Origin: JAQTTT01 sp964565435
GTDB lineage: Archaea; Nanobdellota; Nanobdellia; Tiddalikarchaeales; Tiddalikarchaeaceae
Assembly (NCBI GenBank): GCA_964565435.1
Contig: CAZMEY010000034.1
Location: 1-8,001, forward strand
Length of the DNA: 8,001 nt
Reading direction: 5' to 3'
The stretch's first letter is position 1; each line of letters starts with the position of its first letter. The position numbers and the translations under genes were made by a program. The notes beneath the pieces are model-generated. The model searched no databases. It saw only the letters and a list, made by a program, of their open reading frames with translations, and was not told the DNA's origin. Shown in pieces: positions 1 to 6,351 of the stretch.

Positions 1-701
1 TGCCCCCCAATAGGCCAATCCATGGGGCTGCCTGAAGGCACAAGTTTTTTTTCCAATGATGATGAAATAACGCATTTTTCAACCTCTGCGCTGAATGATT
101 CAACAAACCTTTCTTTTTTGCAAAAATCTGAAAGTTTTTGGTATAATTCCAAATCAATTGAGTCTTCTTTTTGGTTAAGGGATTTATATTCAGGATACAT
201 TAAAGCAAGCTGGCTGATTATTCTTTCAGTGAATGAATTGATTTCTTTTAATTCAATAGTTTTCCTTAAGCTGCTGGAAAAATCTTTCAAGCTTATTTGC
301 TTAAGCAATAATCTTGAAATATCCTGCATTTCATAAAAATTATTATTGTAACCACTTTCAAAGCTTTCATTAAAGCCTTCAGTTGATTTAATAGCATAAA
401 CCATTGAGGCTTTGAGGTAAATGGCAAAATACTGCTTTTGCGCTGAAGATAATTCTTCATTAATCTCGCCATTCACTAATGATTCAATGTTAATCTCTGG
501 AGAGGATAGTTTATCCTTGTATTCATTGATTTTTGAAAGCCACATCTTATTTACTTTTTCTGTTAATGATAGATATTTTGATTTTTTGTAAGATTCTATT
601 TCAGAAAGCGCTGCGTTTTTTTCAGAATTGTAATTAGCTATTATTTGCTCAATTTTTGTAACAAAATTCGGCTCAATTAATTCCTTACTTTTAGGGTTCA
701 T
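1..701 (-). CDS. unrecognised helical protein, N-terminal part, runs off left edge
   Basis: An open frame reads from an ATG at 701 down to the window edge without a stop, giving 233 codons plus two bases. I do not recognise the family and assign no function. The visible part is charged, rich in Lys, Glu, Ser and Asn, and looks almost wholly alpha-helical, with no signal peptide or membrane segment. The most distinctive stretch is near the edge (residues about 222-233), where the pattern changes to Pro, Gly and Trp (S-P-M-D-W-P-I-G-G), suggesting a folded or conserved domain begins there. Codon use (AAA, GAA, TTA, AGG) matches the neighbours. A 57-bp gap separates it from the PH-domain gene upstream on the same strand; an AT-rich TATA-like element sits about 26 bp before the ATG, so it may have its own leaderless promoter. 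The opposite strand is open for 104 codons here (22-336), but that frame is a shadow. Confidence 0.75.
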   Translation of the reverse strand, partial: MNPKSKELIEPNFVTKIEQIIANYNSEKNAALSEIESYKKSKYLSLTEKVNKMWLSKINEYKDKLSSPEINIESLVNGEINEELSSAQKQYFAIYLKASMVYAIKSTEGFNESFESGYNNNFYEMQDISRLLLKQISLKDFSSSLRKTIELKEINSFTERIISQLALMYPEYKSLNQKEDSIDLELYQKLSDFCKKERFVESFSAEVEKCVISSSLEKKLVPSGSPMDWPIGG

Positions 702-719
702 TTTAAGATGATTGAAATA

Positions 720-731
720 CATAATTTATTT
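720..731 (-). promoter_or_regulatory. possible TATA box for the left-edge gene
   Basis: On the minus strand the run AAATAAATTA is centred about 26 bp before the ATG at 701. This is the spacing expected for an archaeal TATA box serving a leaderless mRNA. The whole gap is AT-rich, so the match is weak evidence, and read-through from the upstream PH-domain gene is equally possible. Confidence 0.35.
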
Positions 732-758
732 GATTAAAATGTTAGATTATAAAGTTTT

Positions 759-1190
759 TTACCTGCTTAAATTGCTCATTAATTCAACGGCTGCAGCTTT
801 GTTTCTTATGCCATTAAGGCAATAATTCTTATTTGAAATGGTTTCAATGTAGATGTTTGTTATGCCAAGCAGGTATTCAAGCAATGTGTTTCTTTGACCT
901 ATTTTTTTGATGTCTTTGTAATTTATTTGGAATGAGCCAGAATCATCTTTTAGGTAGATATGGTTTTTTAGGAAAAAATAATGGGTTGAATGCCATTTAA
1001 AATACAGATAAACCATTCCCAAATAGGGGATTGCCACTGAAGTTATCAGGAAAAATTTTGTCAAGCTGTAATAATAAGTATTGTATAAAAGGAATTGCGC
1101 CAAGCATAGGAATGATGCAAATATGAACAGGAATCCGTATTTGATGAACCAATACAGCATTACTCTTTTTTTGGGCTTGTATTCTTTCAT
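759..1190 (-). CDS. membrane protein with C-terminal bacterial-type PH domain (bPH2/DUF304-like)
   Basis: The protein has 143 residues. A basic N-terminus (KPKKR) precedes two hydrophobic helices at about residues 12-36 and 43-64, so both termini should be cytoplasmic. The C-terminal half follows the bPH2 (DUF304, YdbS/YdbT-like) pattern: a beta strand after the second helix (HYFFLKNHIYL), a short I-N-Y-K-D-I-K-K-I strand, then the hallmark L-L-E-Y-L-L-G-I-T-N-I-Y-I-E-T hairpin (about 103-117), and a final G-I-x-N-K-A-A-A-V-E-L helix. Such domains usually sit on two membrane helices and have poorly known roles in envelope or membrane stress. The ATG shares four bases (ATGA) with the stop of the upstream tail-anchored gene, so the two are translationally coupled. 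Only one PH unit is present. The domain is clear by pattern; the function is unknown. Confidence 0.85.
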   Translation of the reverse strand: MKEYKPKKRVMLYWFIKYGFLFIFASFLCLAQFLLYNTYYYSLTKFFLITSVAIPYLGMVYLYFKWHSTHYFFLKNHIYLKDDSGSFQINYKDIKKIGQRNTLLEYLLGITNIYIETISNKNYCLNGIRNKAAAVELMSNLSR

Positions 1191-1648
1191 ATTAATCCAA
1201 AATAATAGGCTGCTCCTATAGCTGCTCCAAGCAAGGCTATGATTAATGCTATTATTAATATTATTCCTAAAGGGCTTTTCTTTTTAGGGGCAGGCTCTGG
1301 TGCTGGAGTGGTTTCGCTTGTTTGCCCTAATGTCAATCCCTTTGCTGATTCTTTAGTATTTTGCGTTTTTTCTCCGCCGTTAAGATTAAAGGTGTGGCTT
1401 TCTTGCGGGTTTTTAGTTTCAATTGCTTCCTCTTTAGGGGATTCTTGGGCAATTTCTTCTTTAGGGGTTTTAGTTGCCTCTTCATTATTTGCCTCAAATT
1501 CTTTTAATTTTGAATTGTAAAAATTAGGGAATTTTTCCTTGTAAAAATTCATATATTTCTCAAAATCCGGGCTTTTTTGCTCCAAAAAACCCTTTATCTT
1601 ATTGACTATTTCATCTTCGCTTGCCATAAAATAAAGATAGGGGCTCAT
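1187..1648 (-). CDS. tail-anchored membrane protein with disordered linker
   Basis: The protein has 153 residues and no family I can name. It has three parts: a charged helical N-terminal region (about 8-55, acidic/Lys-rich with aromatic residues); a low-complexity Glu, Thr, Pro, Ser and Lys linker (about 55-125) ending in P-x-P-x-P and three lysines at 122-124; and one hydrophobic helix (about 127-151) at the very C-terminus. The lysines before the helix predict a cytoplasmic N-terminus and a tail anchor. The helix contains G-A-A-I-G-A-A, a GxxxG-like packing motif suggesting dimerisation. The ATG at 1648 lies about 27 bp from a TATA-like palindrome, fitting a leaderless mRNA; the ATG at 1627 (MASEDE...) is the alternative and gives the more natural N-terminus. 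The gene is followed with ATGA overlap by the PH-domain membrane protein, so the two may form a complex. Confidence 0.8.
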   Translation of the reverse strand: MSPYLYFMASEDEIVNKIKGFLEQKSPDFEKYMNFYKEKFPNFYNSKLKEFEANNEEATKTPKEEIAQESPKEEAIETKNPQESHTFNLNGGEKTQNTKESAKGLTLGQTSETTPAPEPAPKKKSPLGIILIIALIIALLGAAIGAAYYFGLI

Positions 1649-1670
1649 TATTTATAATATTTTGTAATGT

Positions 1671-1678
1671 ATTTAAAT
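1671..1678. promoter_or_regulatory. palindromic TATA box between divergent genes
   Basis: ATTTAAAT is a perfect palindrome. Its centre (1674.5) is 26.5 bp from the minus-strand ATG at 1648 and 26.5 bp from the plus-strand ATG at 1701 inside argS. One TATA element could therefore serve both directions with leaderless transcripts. A second AT-rich element, TTTATAATAT at 1651-1660, could instead serve argS with a start near 1682. No clear BRE is seen on either side. Confidence 0.5.
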
Positions 1679-3365
1679 GCGCGGCAATTATAATAAAGCC
1701 ATGCAATTGGCAATTGAGCAATTAAAAAAATTGCTGAATTTGGAAGATAAGGATATAAGCATTCCTCCAAATCCTGAAATGGGGGACTTGTCAACAAATA
1801 TAGCTTTTAGATTAAGCAAGGAAAAAGGCGAAAATCCGACAATTACCGCGCTTAATCTCATGAGCAATATTGATTTATCAAAGACCGTCTTTTCCAAAGC
1901 CAAGGCTTTTGGGCCATATATTAATTTTTATCTGGATAAGCAAAAAATAATTTCGCTAGTGCTAAAAGAGGTTTTGAGCGAAAAGGAAAAATATGCCGGC
2001 GAAAAAAGCCTTAAAAAGACTTTATTGCTGGAATATTCCAGCCCTAACACAAATAAGCCCCTTCATTTGGGGCATCTGTTCCAAATAGTTTTTGGCAACT
2101 CTTTGGCAAGAGTTCTTGAAGCTTATGGATGGAACATTAAAAGGCTTCATCTTTACAATGACAGGGGGATGCACATCTGCAAATCAATGATTGCTTACCA
2201 GAAATGGGGCAAAGGAAAATTGCCGACAATTAAAGAGGACTACTTTGTGGGGGATTATTATGTAATGTTTGACAAGAAAAAGACTGACAAATTATTGGAA
2301 GAGCTAAATGAGATGCTTGTTAAATGGGAGAATAAGGATGCAAAAATAATGGCTTTGTGGAAGAAGATGAATAATTGGTGCTATAAAGGGCATTTGGTTA
2401 CTTACAAAAGGATTGGGATGGATTCTTATGATAAGGTTTACCATGAAAGCGAGTTTTATGAAAAAGGCAAAGAGATAATAAATGAAGGGTTGAAAAAAGG
2501 GATTTTCCAAAAAGAGGCTGACGGCTCAATATTTGCGGATTTGGGCGAGTTGGGAAAAAAATATCTGATTAGGAGCCATGGCACATCCCTTTATGTCACC
2601 CAAGATTTGGCTCTTGCAAAGCTCAAAGAGAAGGATTATAACTTTGACAAATCAATAATTATTACAGGCAATGAGCAGGACCATTATTTTAAGCAATTAT
2701 TCAAAATCTTTGAGCTTTTGGGATATAAATCAGCAGGCAAAAATATTCATATAGGCACTGGAATGATTGAGCTTCCTTTTGGGAAGATGAAAAGCAGGGA
2801 AGGCACAGTCATTGAAACAGATGAATTAATAGATTTAATGAAGGGATTGGCAAAAAAAGAGATGGCTAAAAGGAAGGCAAAAATTGACGAAAAATCCTGC
2901 GAATTAATAGGGCTTGCGGCGATAAAATATTTCTTGCTCAAAACATCAAGCTACAAAAACATTGTTTTTAACCCGGAGGAATCATTGAGCTTTGAGGGAA
3001 ATACCGGAACCTACCTTCTTTATTCATTGGTAAGGGCGTATAAAATAATAAAAGGCGCTGAAAAAACCCCGGCGCAATTCAGTCCGAAATTGATTGATTC
3101 AAAAGAGGAGTTTGATTTAATAAAAGACATTGATTACATTAAAGAGGCTGTGAAACTCTCTGCTCAAAAGAATTCAATACATTTGCTTGCAAGCCATGCC
3201 TATAAGACGGCAGGCGATTTCAACGCTTTTTATGAAAAATGCCAAGTGTTAAGCATCTCTGAAAAAGAATTAAAAAACTCAAGGATTGCATTGGTAAAAA
3301 GCTTCATTATTGCAATGGAAAGAATGCTTTATTTGCTTGGAATAGAGCCTGTAAAGGAGATGTGA
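1677..3365 (+). CDS. argS: arginyl-tRNA synthetase, Bacteroidota-like form
   Basis: This class I enzyme (562 residues, close to the usual 550-600; EC 6.1.1.19) charges tRNA-Arg with arginine in the cytoplasm. Visible in order: the N-terminal tRNA-binding domain (about 1-90, with I-P-P-N-P-E-M-G-D-L-S-T-N and F-G-P-Y-I-N-F); the HIGH motif H-L-G-H at 130-133 inside S-S-P-N-T-N-K-P-L-H-L-G-H; N-D-R-G at 161-164; L-Y-V-T-Q-D at 305-310; G-N-E-Q-D-H at 331-336; the KMSK-like K-M-K-S-R-E-G at 370-376; and the DALR anticodon-binding domain to the end (N-T-G-T-Y-L-L-Y, F-Y-E-K-C, L-L-G-I-E-P). The S-S-P-N-T-N-K-P and K-M-K-S-R-E-G-T-V forms recall Bacteroidota enzymes (from memory). The longest frame begins at 1677; the ATG at 1701 (residue 9) better fits the TATA box, but 1677 gives the more usual N-terminal length. 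nadM follows with a GTGA overlap. Confidence 0.97.
   Translation: MRGNYNKAMQLAIEQLKKLLNLEDKDISIPPNPEMGDLSTNIAFRLSKEKGENPTITALNLMSNIDLSKTVFSKAKAFGPYINFYLDKQKIISLVLKEVLSEKEKYAGEKSLKKTLLLEYSSPNTNKPLHLGHLFQIVFGNSLARVLEAYGWNIKRLHLYNDRGMHICKSMIAYQKWGKGKLPTIKEDYFVGDYYVMFDKKKTDKLLEELNEMLVKWENKDAKIMALWKKMNNWCYKGHLVTYKRIGMDSYDKVYHESEFYEKGKEIINEGLKKGIFQKEADGSIFADLGELGKKYLIRSHGTSLYVTQDLALAKLKEKDYNFDKSIIITGNEQDHYFKQLFKIFELLGYKSAGKNIHIGTGMIELPFGKMKSREGTVIETDELIDLMKGLAKKEMAKRKAKIDEKSCELIGLAAIKYFLLKTSSYKNIVFNPEESLSFEGNTGTYLLYSLVRAYKIIKGAEKTPAQFSPKLIDSKEEFDLIKDIDYIKEAVKLSAQKNSIHLLASHAYKTAGDFNAFYEKCQVLSISEKELKNSRIALVKSFIIAMERMLYLLGIEPVKEM
3356..3359 (+). promoter_or_regulatory. Shine-Dalgarno-like GGAG for nadM
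   Basis: GGAG lies within the last codons of argS, 2 nt before the GTG at 3362 and 11 nt before the alternative TTG at 3371. The spacing is too short for the first and long for the second, so it does not settle the start. It supports translation of nadM from the argS mRNA. Confidence 0.45.
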
Positions 3366-3847
3366 ATCCTTTGAAGGCATTGGTTATTGGCAGGTTTCAG
3401 CCCCTGCATTTAGGGCATGAAAAATTAATAAAGCAGGCAATCAAGGATAGTGACTCAGTAATATTGTCAATAGGCAGCAGCCAAGAATCAAGGACTGCAA
3501 AAAATCCGCTTAATTTTTCCGAGAGGAAAAAAATAATACTTTCGCGCTTCAAGGGATTGAAAATAATTCCCTCACCCGATTTTGAAAGCGATGATGATTG
3601 GGCTAATGATTTGATTAAAAAAGCGAAATTTGAAATAATCTATTCAAGCAATTCAAAGGTGAAAAAAATATTTTCTAAAAAAGGCTTCAAAATAATAAGT
3701 GTTCCAAGAATTTTAGGGATTTCTGGAACAAAAATAAGGGGATTAATAAGGAGAAATGACAGCTCTTATAAAAAAATGATATCAAAAGAATGCCTCAAAG
3801 CAATGGATGAAGTTTTGGCAGAAAACACAATCAAGCAATCAATATAA
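3362..3847 (+). CDS. nadM: nicotinamide-nucleotide adenylyltransferase, archaeal type
   Basis: The enzyme (161 residues; family usually about 165-190) joins NMN and ATP to form NAD+ and pyrophosphate (EC 2.7.7.1). It is a single-domain nucleotidyltransferase with the archaeal NadM signature: G-R-F-Q-P-L-H-L-G-H at 10-19 (HxGH binds ATP phosphates), K-N-P-L-N-F-S-E-R at 48-55, I-I-P-S-P-D at 68-73, I-Y-S-S-N at 93-97, and the second ATP motif I-S-G-T-K-I-R at 120-126. The R-F-Q-P-x-H form separates it from archaeal FAD synthase. The start listed is a GTG sharing four bases (GTGA) with the argS stop; a TTG at 3371 would give M-K-A-L-V-I-G-R-F, which also fits the family. The 3' end overlaps the convergent regulator gene by 17 bp. 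It is shorter than typical at the C-terminus and between motifs, but all binding motifs are present. Confidence 0.93.
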   Translation: MNPLKALVIGRFQPLHLGHEKLIKQAIKDSDSVILSIGSSQESRTAKNPLNFSERKKIILSRFKGLKIIPSPDFESDDDWANDLIKKAKFEIIYSSNSKVKKIFSKKGFKIISVPRILGISGTKIRGLIRRNDSSYKKMISKECLKAMDEVLAENTIKQSI

Positions 3848-4370
3848 TCTTGTTAGTCATTCCGTAGCCTGATTTTTGAAGGATATTCTTTGAGCAAAGC
3901 CTGGAAATAATCCTTGAAAGCCTTACTTTGCCAATGCCTGTTTTTTGGCTTAGCTCTTTTTGGGTGATTGTTCCTTTGCGGGATTTAATGAAATCAACAA
4001 CCAATTTTTCATCAGGGGTTAATAATTTATAATTAAATGCACTAGACAAGGGCTTTTCTTTGCTGCTTGTTAAGTAAAATATTGCAACTCCTGCAAATAT
4101 AAAAGCTGTGGAATAGATTGCTGTCACAAAGCTAAGGGAGGATATCACCAAATAGGTGCCGTTGGGAATCATTGAGTCAAGCAGGCTTAAAGTTTTGGAG
4201 TTATTGTTAATAGTGAAAGAAATCCCCGCATTAAGGGATATTATGAAAAGCATTATGCTAAATCCTCCGAGCAAAAAGCAGACAATCATTATAGCCAAAT
4301 ATTTTCTTTGACCAATCATATACTTATTAATGATTGCAGGTTTTTTAAGTCTTGTTTCAGCTTGTTTCAC
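3831..4370 (-). CDS. membrane-anchored winged-helix transcriptional regulator (DUF7343-like)
   Basis: The protein has 179 residues with two hydrophobic helices at about 24-46 and 74-101 joined by an outside loop of about 27 residues, so the C-terminus is cytoplasmic. The C-terminal domain (about 117-178) is a winged helix: L-T-P-D-E-K-L-V-V-D-F-I, then T-Q-K-E-L-S-Q-K-T-G-I-G-K-V-R-L-S-R-I-I (HTH with recognition helix about 147-159), then a wing ending in T-N-K-I-I-L. The L-T-P-x-E start, S-R-x-x-S-R-L core and T-N-x-I-x-L end match a common archaeal group (DUF7343, MarR/TrmB-like) often fused to membrane helices. It probably binds DNA while tethered to the membrane; the signal is unknown. 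The start is a GTG at 4370; the ATG at 4319 (residue 18) is possible and would leave the repeat at 4351-4370 non-coding. It is divergent from the SDR operon, which it may control. Confidence 0.85.
   Translation of the reverse strand: MKQAETRLKKPAIINKYMIGQRKYLAIMIVCFLLGGFSIMLFIISLNAGISFTINNNSKTLSLLDSMIPNGTYLVISSLSFVTAIYSTAFIFAGVAIFYLTSSKEKPLSSAFNYKLLTPDEKLVVDFIKSRKGTITQKELSQKTGIGKVRLSRIISRLCSKNILQKSGYGMTNKIILIA
4351..4370. repeat. tandem 10-bp direct repeat in divergent promoter region
   Basis: CTTGTTTCAG is followed directly by CTTGTTTCAC, matching at 9 of 10 positions. It lies at the 5' end of the regulator gene (inside it if GTG 4370 is used, upstream if ATG 4319 is used) and just upstream of the TATA-like element of the SDR operon. 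This is a plausible operator for the winged-helix protein, but it may be chance. Confidence 0.5.
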
Positions 4371-4384
4371 TTAATATTAAAAAG
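4371..4384 (+). promoter_or_regulatory. probable TATA box of the SDR operon
   Basis: TTAATATTAA (itself a palindrome, 4371-4380) followed by AAAG is centred 31-34 bp before the ATG at 4409. This gives an expected transcription start near 4402-4405 and a leader of only a few bases. No Shine-Dalgarno sequence precedes the ATG. Confidence 0.45.
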
Positions 4385-4397
4385 CTATTACAGGGTA

Positions 4398-4407
4398 TTT
4401 TATATAT
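4398..4407 (-). promoter_or_regulatory. probable TATA box of the membrane-bound regulator gene
   Basis: On the minus strand TATATATAAA is centred about 33 bp before the GTG at 4370, placing the transcription start near 4376. It abuts the ATG of the divergent SDR gene, so the two promoters interleave within 40 bp and binding at one should hinder the other. Confidence 0.5.
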
Positions 4408-4408
4408 A

Positions 4409-5371
4409 ATGAAAGCGATAATACTTGGGGCAGGGGGATTCATAGGGTATCATATTACAAATGAATTCATAAGTAAAGGTATTGAAGTCACGGCGCTTGA
4501 AATCAATGAGCCAAAGAAAGGCTTTTTTAAAAATAGCGTTAAAGTCATCCTGAAAGATTTGTCAGCAATTACTGATATTGAGGCAATAAAGATAATAAGA
4601 GGGCATGAAATAGCAGTTTTTGCAGGAGGCATTGACGATAGGGCAATCATAAAAAAGCCGGCTTATGAAAAATTCCACAAGATAAATGTGAAATTTTGCG
4701 CAAGGTTTATCTCATTATGCAAAAAAGCGGGAGTCAAAAAAGCGATAATACTCAGTTCATATTTCTCTTATTTTGATAGAATTATGCCAGAACTGGGGTT
4801 GTCAAAAAAGCATATCTACATAAAAAGCAGGGTTGAGCAAAGGCAGGCTTGCATGGCTATTGCAAGCAAGGATTTTAAGGTTGTAATCCTTGAGCTTCCA
4901 TACATTTTTGGCGCAACGCCTGGCAAGAAAGTATTATGGACTCCATTGATAAAATATGTGAATTCTTTTCCACTAATATTTTTCATGAGGGGTGGCACTG
5001 CCATGGTTGGTGTTAAAACAGTGGCTAAAGCGGCTTATGGCGCAACAAAACTGGATGAAAGCATTGCATTGCCGGTTTATTCAGAAAATGTTTCATGGAA
5101 AGATTGGATTGAAAGGATATTGAAATTGTCCGGCAAAAACCCAAAGCCCATAATTTTTGTGCCAAAGCTATTGGCAAAAGTGGGGGTTTTTTTCATTAAA
5201 TTAATGCATTGGATTAAAGGGGTTGAAGGAGGATTGGAGCCCTTAAGCTATATGGATTTTCAGTATATGGAGTCATTCATCAATGATGAAAATGCGCAGA
5301 CAATGCTTGGAATAAAAAATGAATCAATAAACAAGAGCCTTAAAGAGAGCATTGATGAGGCTTTGAAATGA
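4409..5371 (+). CDS. NAD-dependent epimerase/dehydratase-like extended SDR protein
   Basis: The protein has 320 residues and begins directly with a Rossmann fold: M-K-A-I-I-L-G-A-G-G-F-I-G, with the dinucleotide-binding glycines at 7-13. Glu31 at the end of strand 2 suggests NAD rather than NADP. Further family features are H-x-I-N-V at 90-94, S-S-Y-F at 116-119, and L-E-L-P-Y-I-F-G-A-T-P-G at 161-172. The catalytic region is H-I-Y-I-K-S-R-V-E-Q-R: Tyr137 is present but the position four later, normally Lys, is Arg141. I recall a subgroup with the same Y-x-x-S-R pattern, so this is probably not a defect. The substrate is unknown; a nucleotide sugar or lipid-linked sugar is the usual guess. 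The in-frame TTG at 4352 is rejected because the fold starts at 4409. The ATG of the second SDR gene overlaps the stop (ATGA), forming a two-gene operon. Confidence 0.88.
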   Translation: MKAIILGAGGFIGYHITNEFISKGIEVTALEINEPKKGFFKNSVKVILKDLSAITDIEAIKIIRGHEIAVFAGGIDDRAIIKKPAYEKFHKINVKFCARFISLCKKAGVKKAIILSSYFSYFDRIMPELGLSKKHIYIKSRVEQRQACMAIASKDFKVVILELPYIFGATPGKKVLWTPLIKYVNSFPLIFFMRGGTAMVGVKTVAKAAYGATKLDESIALPVYSENVSWKDWIERILKLSGKNPKPIIFVPKLLAKVGVFFIKLMHWIKGVEGGLEPLSYMDFQYMESFINDENAQTMLGIKNESINKSLKESIDEALK

Positions 5372-6351
5372 AGGTAATGGTTACTGGAGGGGCTGGAAGG
5401 CTCGGGAATGTTTTGGTTAGGGAGCTTATCAAAAGAAAGCATGAAGTTTATGTTTTATCCTTGCCTGGCGCAAGGCATGAATCAATTGACGGGCTTGGCG
5501 CAAAAATAATTGAAGGCAATATCCTTGATTATGATAATTTGAATAAATCCTTTAAGGGCATGGATATAGTTTATCATTTGGCTGCAATGATTAGCATTGT
5601 GCAATATGATAAGGATAAAGTTTTTAAGGTAAATATTGAAGGAACAAATAATGTAATAAACGCCTGCATTGCAAATGATGCAAAAATGGTTTATGTAAGC
5701 ACCATTCATGCTTTGGATGAGCGCAAAAAAGAGGTGATTGATGAAAATGCAGGTTTTAATGAAAAAACCAATAGGGGGAATTATGACAAATCAAAGGCAA
5801 TATCTTCAAATAATGTGCTTAAAGCAGTTAAAGAAAAAGGGCTTAAGGCGATTATTGTCTGCCCCACTGGAATAATAGGCCCTTATGATTATGAGGTTTC
5901 TTTTTTTAGCAAATATATTGCCGAATATGTTAATAAAAAATTGTTCTTATATATTGACGGAAGCTATGACTTTGTTGATGTAAGAGATGTTGCCAAAGGT
6001 ATGGCTGATTTGGCAAATAAATGGAGGTCAGGAGAGGTTTATTTATTGTCCGGAGAGAAAATGAGCGTAAAAGATTTTAATGAGATTTTGTTCAATGAAA
6101 CAGGCATACGAAAGCCAGTAAGAATTCCCTTCTTTTTGTCGTATATATTCTCTTTTTTCACCCAAATGCATTATAAGATTTACAAAAAAACTCCTGTCAT
6201 CACGCCTTATTCATTGTCAACATTAAGGATAAACTCAAATGTAAGCCATGATAAAGCTACAAAATTCATAGGTTATAATCCAAGAAGCGCAAAAGAATCA
6301 TTTCTTGACCAGATAAAATGGATGAAAAAAAGGGGAATAATCAAATATTGA
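5368..6351 (+). CDS. NAD(P)-dependent epimerase/reductase, dihydroflavonol-reductase-like SDR
   Basis: The protein has 327 residues in the extended short-chain dehydrogenase/reductase fold. The cofactor motif is T-G-G-A-G-R-L-G at 6-13; Arg36 after strand 2 (P-G-A-R-H) hints at NADP. G-N-I-L-D at 50-54, V-Y-H-L-A-A at 68-73, V-N-I-E-G-T at 88-93, V-S-T at 110-112 and the catalytic Y-D-K-S-K (Tyr139, Lys143) are all intact, followed by P-T-G-I-I-G-P and D-F-V-D-V-R-D-V-A. These are typical of sugar epimerases, hydroxysteroid/cinnamoyl reductases and related enzymes; the substrate cannot be read from sequence. Overlap with the preceding SDR gene (ATGA), plus a GAGG seven bases before the ATG, points to coupled translation and a shared pathway, perhaps two sequential steps on one sugar or lipid. 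The 3' end overlaps the convergent mgtE-like gene by 11 bp. Confidence 0.9.
   Translation: MKVMVTGGAGRLGNVLVRELIKRKHEVYVLSLPGARHESIDGLGAKIIEGNILDYDNLNKSFKGMDIVYHLAAMISIVQYDKDKVFKVNIEGTNNVINACIANDAKMVYVSTIHALDERKKEVIDENAGFNEKTNRGNYDKSKAISSNNVLKAVKEKGLKAIIVCPTGIIGPYDYEVSFFSKYIAEYVNKKLFLYIDGSYDFVDVRDVAKGMADLANKWRSGEVYLLSGEKMSVKDFNEILFNETGIRKPVRIPFFLSYIFSFFTQMHYKIYKKTPVITPYSLSTLRINSNVSHDKATKFIGYNPRSAKESFLDQIKWMKKRGIIKY

Noticed and set aside
22..336. Plus-strand open frame of 104 codons
   Set aside because: It is antisense to the longer minus-strand frame that is open from 701 to the edge; composition is Ser/Phe/Leu-rich as expected for a shadow, and it has no promoter or ribosome site.
1239..1520. 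Plus-strand open frame of 93 codons resembling a hydrophobic protein
   Set aside because: It is the complement of the tail-anchored protein's Lys/Glu/Pro linker and membrane helix, whose operon overlap and domain layout are convincing.
4352..4408. Upstream extension of the first SDR gene from a TTG
   Set aside because: The Rossmann fold begins at the ATG at 4409; the added 19 residues would overlap the divergent regulator start and both TATA-like elements.
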